Shown here: positions 44,162 through 53,541 of the stretch, piece after piece | Layout: each line of letters starts with the position of its first letter | Position numbering within the stretch: position 1 is the first letter of the stretch | Source of the DNA: Diphasiastrum complanatum | Taxonomy: Eukaryota; Streptophyta; Lycopodiopsida; Lycopodiales; Lycopodiaceae | Direction: 5' to 3' | NCBI GenBank assembly: GCA_029204225.1 | Contig: CM055104.1 | Span: 46,195,835 to 46,259,834, forward strand | DNA length: 64,000 nt | Translations under genes and position numbers: made by a program | The notes under the pieces: model-generated | Seen by the model: the letters and a program-made list of their open reading frames with translations, nothing else | Database searches by the model: none | Told to the model about the DNA's origin: nothing

Positions 44162-44455
44162 GTCAGTTGAGATTTCAGACAGGGTTAACAAACGTCGGTT
44201 GAGATGTGAGCGGAGGGCGTCGACTGAGATGTGAGCGAAGGGTATCGGCTGAGATGTGAGGGTATTGGCTGAGATGTGAGTGGAGGGCGTCGGCTGAGAT
44301 GTGATGGATGGCGTCGACTGAGATGTGATGGATGGCGTCGGCTGAGATGTGATGGAAAGGCGTCGACTGAGATGTGATGGAAAGGCATTGGCTGAGATGT
44401 GATGCAAAGGCGTCGGCTGAGATGTGATGGAAAGGCGTCGGCTGAGATGTAATGG
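44162..44455 (-). repeat. 24-bp minisatellite, array 2 (about 12 units)
   Basis: Units GGCGTCGACTGAGATGTGAT on the plus strand; the minus strand gives CATCTCAGTCGACGCC, related to the array 1 core. Several overlapping open frames here are by-products. Confidence 0.9.
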
Positions 44456-45068
44456 AAATGAATGGTTTGTGAGGAACTGAGGTTGGGAAGGAAGGTGTGT
44501 GAAAGTGGAGGTGTTGTGGATAGAAGAGTATGGAGGATGTGTGGCAAACAAAGTATGGTGTGAACAATAGAAGTTTCTAAAAAGAAGATGTCAGTATATG
44601 TTTGTGACTAAGCAGAATGGATGAAGATATTGGGAGATGTAAGGAAAGTAGCTTTCGGTGAAAATGGGTGTTTGGAGATGATGAAAGAAAAGTGTGTATG
44701 ATTAAAAGGTGATACTCAATAGTGTAACAGAAGCATGTGGAATGCTTGCGCAATATTTCAAATGCTTTGTTCTCCACTGTTGATATTAGGTTTAGAGACT
44801 GTTTGTGATGGTGCTCTCAATGGGAAACACACTAGGATGGTTGATACTAGGTGGAGATGGTGTGGAAGCAACCACTAATGCACATAACAAGAGAGCGTCA
44901 GGATCATGTAGGAGAGCCAAAAAATTGCCAGTAGATTGTTGCCAGAGAGCTCCAGAGTTCGCACTTCGCTGAGGTGTGAATGACGTCGAGGTGATGGCAT
45001 TTATGGACGTCGTCGACTGGGTTCGGGCGCGATGGGACATGTCTGTTCGTTGGATTTTGAATGAGAAG

Positions 45069-45284
45069 CGTCGGTCGAGATTTGATGGAGTCGCGTCAGT
45101 CAAGATTTGATGGAGTCGCGTCGATCGATATCTGATAAAAATCCATTGGTTGAGATTTGAGCGGATCCCGTCGGTTGAGATTTGAGCGGATCCTGTCGGT
45201 TGAGATTTGAACGGATCCCGTCGGTTGAGATTTGAGCGAATCCGTCGGTTGAGATTTGAACGGATCCCGTCGGTTGAGATTTGA
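45069..45284 (-). repeat. 25-bp minisatellite, array 3 (about 9 units)
   Basis: Units GATCCCGTCGGTTGAGATTT plus GAGCG on the plus strand; the minus strand reads AAATCTCAACCGACGGGATC, sharing the array 1 core. Confidence 0.9.
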
Positions 45285-45677
45285 CAAACTCCCAATATGA
45301 AGGAATGGATCTGTGTGATGCAAGTGAAGAACTTCAAGTTGAAACATGACTGTGGCCTAGAGTAGAAGTTCTTATGAAAAGAGCGTATCCCCAGGAATGC
45401 TAGTATGCCTGAGATACCAGTTAGACAGAGATGAGGTGGCTACAGTGTGAGAATCATTTTCGATGGTGTAGCCTATCATTTGTTGATCTAGAACATCCAT
45501 GACCCATGAGTATGTACAGGAAGAAGAGAATGCATAGAAAGTACATAAGTAATGGTATGAAGTATAAACACGGAACGAGGTGAAAAATAGGCATGGAAAA
45601 CTAGAACTACAAGCAAGAACATAAGAAAAATAGAAAGAAAGAATAAAAAATGTAAAATATATACTAGGGAAAATATG

Positions 45678-46480
45678 TTAAATTGGGTCAACAAAAAACA
45701 ACTCTTCGTAATACCGCCTTAGACGACCACCGTTTACCATAGTATCTAGGAGGATTTCGTCAAGTGTTTGCAACTGGACTGCACCATTAGAAAAGATTTT
45801 ATTAATAACATACGGCCCCTCACTTCTGAATTTCAATTTGTCGAGGTGCTTCTTAGATGTACAAAGAAGCACCTGGTCACCTAAATGTAGATCTTTATTG
45901 CGTAGGTGACAGTCATGCCAGGCCTTTTGGCGTCATTTGTTAACCAGTTGTGTGTGGTAAGATATATGTCTTGTCTCGCATAACTGGGTTAACGTAAACA
46001 GCCTGGTTTTGAGTTGTTGTTTGATTGCAACTTTTTCACAGAGATCTGTTGAAAAAGCTTTCATGACTCGTAATGATCGGACTAAGAATTCTACTGGCAT
46101 TACCGCCTCTTGACCATATACTAAGTGGAAAGGGGTAACCCACCCAGTGGCTTTCTTCGGGGTGGTGCGGTAAGCCCAAAAAGCTGAGAAAAGTTTTGTT
46201 TCCCAATCAGAATGACTGGTTTCAACTATCTTGGTCAAAATTTTACATATCGTCTTGTTAGTTGATTAAGCCTGGCCATTACATCTAGGTAGTACGGTGT
46301 ACTTTTTCTGTGAACAACAAGGTAATGGCGTAGGAGGTTATCAATGACAGCATTTGAAAAAGGTGTGCCGCGATCACTAACTAGTTCAATGGGACAGCCA
46401 AAACATGTAATGATGTTTTGTAAAGAAAATGCGTGACTGTTTTTGCATTGGCATCTTTCGTTGCTCGAGCCTCCACCCAC
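45678..46480 (-). pseudogene. Ty3/gypsy integrase core and C-terminal part, broken
   Basis: Reads ITCFGCPIELVSDRGTPFSN with the second catalytic Asp. In the coherent frame the region of the third residue reads NGQA then TAA (46266-46268) in place of the catalytic Glu. The C-terminal part reads SDWETKLFSAFWAYRTTPKK and HLDKLKFRSEGPYVINKIF before a final stop at 45678. Stops and frame changes make it non-functional. Confidence 0.85.
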
Positions 46481-47535
46481 TTAGTGGCATAATCTGTGGC
46501 TATGAGGATGTAACGAGCTTGGGTATGTTTTTCTGTCTTGGCTCGTTGACAGACATCACACGCTTTAGTGATAGCAAACGTGTCCTTAAACAAAGATGGC
46601 CACCACATTCCTGCTCGAAGGATAATCTTCGTTGTGGCTTCAGCAGAAAAGTGGCCACCTCCAATGCCCTCATGAGCCTGAGATATGATAGGTCGTATCT
46701 CAGATTCATAAGCACATCGGCGAATGATATCGTCAACGCCCCTTTTGTAAAATTGTCCCACAATTAACTGAAAGGGCACTGCTTTTAGCAAAAATTTTCT
46801 TTTTGTCGCCGTACTCAGGCTTTCTTTGAGTCTGCCTGTTGTGAGGAACTGAGTGATCTCCTCAGCCCATAAGAGTGTAGCATCGATCTGAAAAAGGCAT
46901 GCATCAAGGAGATCATCGTTGACTGGTGTAGTTGCTTTTTCAGCACTTGGTAGTCTGGAAAGGTGGTCCGCCATGAAATGTTGGGTCCCTTTCCGAACGA
47001 TTACACAGAAATCAAATTCCTCTAAAATCAACAGCCATCGAGCTATACGTCCCTTTTTACAGGATTTATTAACGATGTATAGAAGGGCTTGATAGTCTGT
47101 GTAGAACGCAAAGGTCTGTCCTAATAAATAATGTCTTAGTTGTTGCACAGCAAAGATCATCACCAATGCTTCTCTCTCGGTGGTTGTATAGTTTACTTCA
47201 GCAGGCACCAATTGTTTGCTCAAGAAACGTATTGGGAAGTCTTTGTCATACTCGTCCGGTTGCGCAAGACGACCTCCAATGGCATACTTACTTGCGTTAG
47301 TATGCACATGGAACTCTTTTGTGTAATCTGGCGAGCGGAGTATGGGAGTCGTGGTGAGGGCTGTTTTCAACTCCTCAAAGGCCTTAATTCGTTCTTCGGT
47401 CCAGCGAGGATCTACCACAACTAAACAAATGAGGCGTGCCTTGCCGGCATAGTCGATTATAAAGATGCGATAATAATTTCTATGACCGAGGAAGACATAT
47501 ACTTCCTTCACTGTTGCAGGTAAGGGCATTTCCAC
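46381..47535 (-). pseudogene. Ty3/gypsy RNase H and integrase N-terminal part
   Basis: Open for 384 residues. RNase H: EFHVHTNASKYAIGGRLAQ has Asn where the catalytic Asp of the DAS motif is usual; TTTEREALVMIFAVQQLRHY and FAFYTDYQALLYI follow. An HHCC zinc-binding motif (HEGIGGGHFS, then CDVCQRAK) starts integrase, and ILIATDYATKWVEA has the first catalytic Asp. The frame is lost just after. Confidence 0.9.
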
Positions 47536-47613
47536 TATAACCTTGATTTTTGACGGGTCGATAGAAATACCGTCCTTTGAAATTATATGCCCGAGTACGA
47601 CCCCATGGGTGAC

Positions 47614-48516
47614 TCATATTTGGCATTTATCAGGGTTTATTGAGATTCCAAATCTACGACAGCGAATGAAGATTTTCTCCAGGGCAAAATGTGTGTACTT
47701 GTTGAGGAATGTACACCTAGATCGTCGAGATATATCTCCACGATCCGATGTAACAGATCTTGAAAGGCCAGTTGCATGACCCTTTGGAACGTTGAAGGGG
47801 CGTTGCATAAGCCAAAAGGCATAACGTTATAAGCATAAACCTCATTCTCTATTGCAAAGGCCATTTTATATTTATCTTCAGGGGCTATTTGAACAAGGAA
47901 ATACTCGCTGAATCCTATTCGATCTATCTCCTCGTCAGGATCTTTAAGGTTTAGTGGAATTGTCTTAGCGAGTCCTTCAAAGGAATTGGAACTTGGTGTA
48001 GGTTCCCGATGCGGCTGTGGTAACTGGATAGCAACGTCATCCAGTGTAAAGTCTTTGAACTTCTGTGGAAGATCAAAAGGTGGGTCGACAAAAGGTTCGG
48101 AAACTTTGGAAATCATCTGAGGTGATTCACTACTGGATGTGGAAGCTTGGTCGGATTGTTTGGTTTCTGTCCCTTTTGACAAGGGCTTGATCGGCTGTTT
48201 ATGCTTCTCACGCATCTGTTTTTGACCCTCGGTTAATTTTGTATCAATAACTTTAGATTTTTGTAATCGGAGTTTTTGTGGTTTTTGAGTGGGCAGTGTT
48301 GGTGCCTCACTTATCATATCGTCGTCGATTGTATCCCAGACTTCGTCGGGATATACATCCCATGTATATACTTTGGATTTGGGCTTGTATGTTTGTGTGT
48401 TGGGTACCTTGGATGTCAGTTGGACGTGAGCCAACGGTCCTGGTGTCGTTATCTCCTTAGGAATTGATTTTGGTGGATAAGGTTGTGCATCTAGATATAG
48501 GAGTACATGTTCATCC
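47614..48516 (-). pseudogene. Ty3/gypsy upstream pol ORF and RT, internally deleted
   Basis: The frame enters from 48516 and reads LTSKVPNTQTYKPKSKVYTW, then Ser/Pro-rich linker, then late RT: DKYKMAFAIENEVYAYNVMP, FGLCNAPSTFQRVMQ and EIYLDDLGVHS (YLDD catalytic pair kept). The fingers part of RT is missing, and a frameshift near 47710 precedes FGISINPDKC. The 5' side is cut at 48516 by a copia LTR. Confidence 0.85.
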
Positions 48517-49306
48517 TGTTAAAATTGAAAAACAATCCATATTGATTTCTTGGCTTGTTACAAATGTTGTACCATGCAAGTATGTAGCTCATCAATGCAA
48601 AATGCCAAGTTTGGCCTACATAGAACTCGAGCTACATGGTTATGTATTATCTAGTTTGATAAATGCAACTTGCATATAGTTTGTAGACATAGAATTAGCA
48701 TGATTATGCTTGTAGAAACTCGTGGCAACTCACATGCATTAATTGTAAGTGATCCATAGTGACATGCAAGGCATGCACAAAGTTTAATGGACACATGCAT
48801 GATGATTTGGACATTTCTAGTTAGAACTAGTACACTTGTAAAAAGTTGGTAGAATTTAATGCATGACAAGTGACAAATGTCACATAGACTCTAGATGTCA
48901 TTTTGGAATGGATAGATATGGTTCTACCTCGAGCTACCTCAATCTCCATAAATATGTGTAGCTCTCCACACAATCAATAATGAAGAACCAAAGTTTTGTA
49001 GCTATCTCATGCTTGGTTGGATCTAAACTATTTTTTCTTGTTATCTCTCTAGCTCTCTCTCTCTCTCTCTCTAACTCGTGTTGAGACTAATGCTTATGCA
49101 TTGTAATCTTGTACTTTTAATCATTCTTTGATTCATTGCTATCATAGTCTATTGATAGCATGCTAGATTGTGAATTAGCCATATCTTCTGAACTAGATCT
49201 TGTTAAACAATCTAGAATCAAGGTACTGTGCCAATCACAAAGCTTAACTAAGATCAGTCACTCTTGTGGACATTCCCCACACATGTGAATTTTGAAATTT
49301 TCAACA
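48517..49306 (+). repeat. 5' LTR of the PPR-interrupted copia element
   Basis: 790 bp, from TGTTAAAATTG to TTTTCAACA, inserted in gypsy pol (flank CATCC). Contains a (CT)10 tract at 49053-49072. Its 3' partner is not in the window. Confidence 0.85.
49053..49072 (+). repeat. (CT)n microsatellite in LTR
   Basis: Ten CT units, preceded by further CT-rich sequence. Confidence 0.9.
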
Positions 49307-49319
49307 TGGTATCAGAGCC
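49307..49319 (+). other. Primer-binding site
   Basis: TGGTATCAGAGCC directly after the LTR. Confidence 0.95.
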
Positions 49320-50064
49320 ACATTAAGCTTTGCATGCTAACAACTCTGATTGTACAAGAAACTGAGAGCTAAATCGAACAAAAAAGCAGTTTTGCACTTT
49401 TCTAACTCTTCTCTGAAGTGTATTTGGATCAAATCGGACTTGAACTGAATTTTTAGACCTGAATTGAGGAAGTACGGAATTCTAGAATTCTGCACGTGTG
49501 AAAATCAGAGTTTTTCAATCCCTTTGTTCTCCTTACTTATAGATCCAAAGATAGCAGTGTTATAGCTGGATGGAAAGCATTTGATCTGTACTTTCCATAG
49601 AAATTGAAACCAAATCAATCTGATGTGTCTAGCAAGAGTTATAAGCTCTTAAAGAGGATAGGGATAGGTCCAAAATCTAAGTGACAGCATTTTGATTTGA
49701 TTTAATTATACTTTGTTCTGAATCCATTGTTTTGAGCATCCAACACAAGAAACTGTAGATCAAGACTGAGTTTGAAGTATTTGAACACCCTTTGAGCCTT
49801 CTGAGTGTCAATAGTGTTTTCTTTTGAAGCATTTCACACGTGCCAAAGTAGGATTCAAACCAGCCAAAGTGTCTCAAACCACTTTTTGTGTCTGATCTAG
49901 ATAACTTGTCTTGTTGGATATTTCAGATTCATCTCATATATAATTGCAAGTGTTTCACATAGAAAGGTAGTTCAACCTTGAAAATACCTATAGTGAAAGA
50001 GAGCAGCAACTCTAAGTCTGATAGGAACAAGCTCAAACATATCTCATAAGAAGTCTTCATTATA

Positions 50065-50873
50065 ATGGCATCTCAGGGAGGATATCTTCTAGAAGCCAGT
50101 GAAAGACTAAACACTTCTAATTACTCAATTTGGAAGTTAAGAATGGAGTCTGTTTTGATTCTCCAGGATGTTATGGATATTGTGCTTGGTGTTGAGGAGG
50201 AGCCTCAAGCACAGGTTGAAATTCCTAAATATAAGAAGAGAGCTAGAATGGCTCTACATTTCATTAAGATGAATGTATCTAATGAAATTTTGAAAGAGAT
50301 AGGATCTTGCACTACAGCCAGAGAAGCTTGGGATGCACTAAAGACCATCTATGAAGCAAAGAATACTTCTAGAATACTCACTCTTAAAAATCAGATTTTC
50401 CAAAGTTTCCAAAGAAGTGAAGAGAGTACATCTAACTATGTTCTGAGAGTTAAAGATTTACATAGAGAGCTTTCCTGTGTTGGTGTTACCATTAACCAAG
50501 TTGAGCTAGTTCAAATCATACTGAATGGCTTGAGAGATGACTATGATAATCTTGTTCAGTCTTTTGCTATTAAGGAGGAGTTACCTAATCTAGAAACTCT
50601 CCAATGAATTTTTATTTCTGAAGAATCTAGACAAAGCTATAAACTCTCCAGGATGAACAAACTTGAACATGGTGGAAGTGACAAAGCCCTCTTTGTCAAA
50701 GGCAAGCAGAAAGGAAGGAGTAAGAACCAATTCTCTCAAGCATACAACAAAGACAAAGCCAAAGATCGAGATCAAGATGGTGAAGAGGATGAAACATCTC
50801 ATCTCTCTAACTCAAAAACCAAGAAGAAGAAAGTGAAGTGCTTCTTCTGTGACAAAAAGGGGCACTATGCCCC
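50065..50873 (+). pseudogene. Copia Gag, cut inside its zinc knuckle
   Basis: MASQGGYLLEASERLNTSNY begins a standard copia Gag, open for 180 residues to a TGA at 50605. The same frame continues FISEESRQSYKLSRMNK and a Lys-rich stretch to CFFCDKKGHYA, the first three ligands of a CCHC knuckle. There the element is interrupted by 2.67 kb of foreign sequence; it resumes at 53542 with KKNQLKQANL. Comparison with the related copy near 27150 shows only about four or five codons missing between the two parts. Confidence 0.85.
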
Positions 50874-52922
50874 TTTATTGACTAGGCCAGAATGGCTGCA
50901 TGCAGAGAGAACACTAACATAGGTCACATCATCAGGCTTTAAGCCTTCCCTTTGCATTTGCTCCAAAAGTATGAGAGCCTCCTTGCTAAGACCTTGCTGT
51001 GCATATCCTGCAATTATTGCATTCCATGACACCACGTTCCGTTCATGCATGTTGTTGAACACCTGACGAGCATCCTCTATGCACCCACATTTTGCATACA
51101 TGTCAACAAGGGTGCTCCCTACAATCACATCTGACTCAAAGCCTCTTTTAATGATGTCCGAATGGAGTTGCTTGCCCTGTTCTAGGGCTGCAATGCTGCC
51201 ACATGCTTTTAGGAGAACAACATATGTGACAATGTCTGGCTGCACACCTTCGTGTTTCATTCGCTCATACAGATCAAGAGCCTCCTTGCCAAGACCCTGC
51301 TGTGCATATCCTGCAATTATTGCTGTCCATGACACCAGGTCCTGTTCATGCATGTTGTTGAACACCTGACGTGCATCCTCTATGCGCCCACACTTAGCAT
51401 ACATGTCAACGAGGGTGCTCCCAACAATCACATCCGACTCAAATCCACTCTTAATGATGTCTGAATGGAGCTTTTTGCCCTGTTCCAGTGCTGCAATGCT
51501 CGCACATGCTTTTAGGAGAACAACATATGTGACATTGTCAGGCTGCACACCTTCCTCTTTCATTTGCTCATACAGATCAAGAGCCTCCTTGCCAAGCCCT
51601 TGCTGTGCATATCCTGAGATCATTGCATTCCATGACACCACCTCTCGTTCATGCATTCTGTCGAACACCTTGTGTGCATTTTCTATGCACCCACATTTTG
51701 CATACATGTCAACAAGGGTGCTCCCTAAGATCGCATCCAACTCAAAGCCCGTTTCAACGATCTCCGAATGGAACTGCTTGCCCTGTTCCAGGGCTGCAAC
51801 ACTGGCACATGCTTTTAGAAGAACAACATATGTGACAATGCTGGGCTGCACACCTTCCTGTTTCATTTGCTCATACAGATCAAGAGACTCTTTGCCAAGA
51901 CCTTGGTCTGCGTATCCTGCAAACATTGCATTCCATGACACGATGTTTCGTTCAGGCATGTTGTTGAACACACGACACGCATCCTCTACACGCCCACATT
52001 TTGCATACATGTCAACAAGGGTGCTCCCTATAATCACATCCAACTCAAAGCCAATTTTAATGATGTCCACATGGAGCTGCTTGCCCTGTTCCAGGGCAGC
52101 AATGCTAGCACATGCTTGTAGGAGAACAATATATGTAACAATGTCAGGCTGCAAATCTTCCTGATTCATTTGCTCATACAGATCAAGGGCCTCCTTGCCA
52201 AGTCCCTGTTGTGCATATCCTGCAATAATTGCTGTCCATGACGCCACATCCGGTTCGTGCATGCTGTCAAACACCTTACGTGCATCCTCTATGCGACCAC
52301 ATTTTGCATACATGTCAACAAGCGTGCTCCCTACGATGACATCTGACTCGTACCCACTTTCAATGATGTCTAAATGGAGTTGCTTGCCTTGTTCCAGGGC
52401 TGAGATCCTGGTGCATGCTTTTAGGACAACAACAAATGCGAACTTGTCCGGTGCTATGCCTGTCTGTTGCATTTGCTGAAAAAGATTGATAGCCTCCTCA
52501 CCCTGTCTATGATTGGCATATGCAGAGATGATGGTAGTCCATGAAAATACATTGCGTCTAGGCATTGAGTCAAACACTTTGCGTGCATCCAACACACTAC
52601 CGCACTTGGCATACATGTTAACAAGGGTGTTTCCTAGGATCATGTTTGAATCAAGTCGCTGTTGAACTATGAGAGCATGCACTTGCTTGCCCTCCGCCAG
52701 GGCTTTCCTTCTGGTGCACCCCTTCAGAAGGCAAGCATAGATGTTGATAGGAGCTTGAATATTTGCCTGAACCATAAGCTCCAGCATATGCAGTGCTTCT
52801 TTTAATCGTCCCTCCTGACAGAGTTTGCTCACATTTCCACCGTTGCCCAAGGAATTAGCTACCCTGCCTGCATCACAATGATTCATATAATGACTATAAA
52901 AAGAAACATGAAAAAGTCTCAC
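50865..52922 (-). CDS. PPR protein, P-L-S class, truncated at the C-terminus
   Basis: Organellar RNA-binding protein family. The ORF holds six P-L-S triplets of about 101 residues, with S motifs of the form VGSTLVDMYAKCGRIEDAR, P motifs such as SWNAIIAGYAQQGLSKEAL and L motifs such as LLKACASIAALEQGKQLH. The coding DNA repeats with a 303-bp period and little divergence. It stops at CSHSGLVNKG, where a full protein would continue to E or DYW domains; the final residues and stop come from the copia junction. The first residues may be intron (GTGAGA...TGCAG, 52868-52922). An upstream piece is at 52919-53212. The truncated end and missing editing domain suggest a pseudogene, although the array itself is intact. 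Confidence 0.9.
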   Translation of the reverse strand: MRLFHVSFYSHYMNHCDAGRVANSLGNGGNVSKLCQEGRLKEALHMLELMVQANIQAPINIYACLLKGCTRRKALAEGKQVHALIVQQRLDSNMILGNTLVNMYAKCGSVLDARKVFDSMPRRNVFSWTTIISAYANHRQGEEAINLFQQMQQTGIAPDKFAFVVVLKACTRISALEQGKQLHLDIIESGYESDVIVGSTLVDMYAKCGRIEDARKVFDSMHEPDVASWTAIIAGYAQQGLGKEALDLYEQMNQEDLQPDIVTYIVLLQACASIAALEQGKQLHVDIIKIGFELDVIIGSTLVDMYAKCGRVEDACRVFNNMPERNIVSWNAMFAGYADQGLGKESLDLYEQMKQEGVQPSIVTYVVLLKACASVAALEQGKQFHSEIVETGFELDAILGSTLVDMYAKCGCIENAHKVFDRMHEREVVSWNAMISGYAQQGLGKEALDLYEQMKEEGVQPDNVTYVVLLKACASIAALEQGKKLHSDIIKSGFESDVIVGSTLVDMYAKCGRIEDARQVFNNMHEQDLVSWTAIIAGYAQQGLGKEALDLYERMKHEGVQPDIVTYVVLLKACGSIAALEQGKQLHSDIIKRGFESDVIVGSTLVDMYAKCGCIEDARQVFNNMHERNVVSWNAIIAGYAQQGLSKEALILLEQMQREGLKPDDVTYVSVLSACSHSGLVNKGA

Positions 52923-53212
52923 ACTGGAAATTTTGAAAGACCAGCAGAAAAGAAGAGATGCTGTGCTCTCAGCCTAGGTCTCCAAAAACCATACCATAAT
53001 TTCAATCCACCACCAGATTGTGTCTGACCCACTGTCATAGTGGTCACCTTTGCTGTAGCACGGGGGTTGTTTAACCGACCTTCAATCCATAGACCCTCGT
53101 GTGTACTCTTATGTTCAAAGTCAGGGTACTTTTGATTTGTCTGCATAACAATAAACACATAGATCGGCGGACATAACAGCATCAACTTGGAAAATTTGAC
53201 CATAATAACCAA
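52919..53212 (-). CDS. Possible upstream exon of the PPR gene
   Basis: Open frame with an acceptor-like TTGTTATGCAG before TNQKYPDFEHKSTHEGLWIE. It contains RLNNPRATAKVTTMTVGQ and ends near a GT dinucleotide preceding the PPR ORF. The N-terminal residues before the acceptor are probably not coding. I cannot name the domain; the link to the PPR ORF rests on adjacency. Confidence 0.35.
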   Translation of the reverse strand: MVIMVKFSKLMLLCPPIYVFIVMQTNQKYPDFEHKSTHEGLWIEGRLNNPRATAKVTTMTVGQTQSGGGLKLWYGFWRPRLRAQHLFFSAGLSKFPV

Positions 53213-53349
53213 TCAATCAGTCTCTTGTACCATAGTAGTACAAGAAAAAGTCCTTTCACAGGGCCCTAATTAAAAGCATTAGCCAAAGAAACCACTTAAC
53301 AATTTTGGACATGACAACGAATTATTATTCTACAACAAATAATTCATAA

Positions 53350-53541
53350 CTCATCTCATGAAACATCTAGCCATACAAAAATCTCAATGAACTAGAAGCT
53401 CGAAGATATCTCATGACTCTGATAAGAGCCTTCCAATGTGCTACACCAGGATTAGTCATAAACTGACTGAGAGAGGTGACTGCAAAAGCTAGATCATGGT
53501 GTACATAAGAGATCCTATAATAGAATGGAAAGTATACTCAG
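53350..53541 (-). pseudogene. Copia RNase H start fragment
   Basis: Minus strand reads SIIGSLMYTMI, then a stop and a small deletion, then LAFAVTSLSQFMTNPGVAHW and KALIRVMRYLRAS. It directly abuts the resumed plus-strand copia at 53542. Confidence 0.75.

Larger units (their letters stand above)
50874..53541. other. 2.67-kb foreign segment inside copia gag
   Basis: Bounded on both sides by copia Gag sequence that would be nearly contiguous without it. From left to right it holds the PPR array (minus), PPR upstream sequence, and a copia RNase H fragment (minus). No target duplication or terminal repeats are seen, so it looks like filler or rearranged genomic DNA rather than a transposon. Confidence 0.7.

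Noticed and set aside
43973-45347. Several 80-190 codon minus-strand frames rich in HISADA/STQPT-like repeats
   Set aside because: They are products of minisatellite arrays 2 and 3, not genes.
51079-52479. Long plus-strand open frames opposite the PPR gene
   Set aside because: They are antisense shadows of the repeated PPR coding sequence; their repeated residues follow the 303-bp period and match no family.
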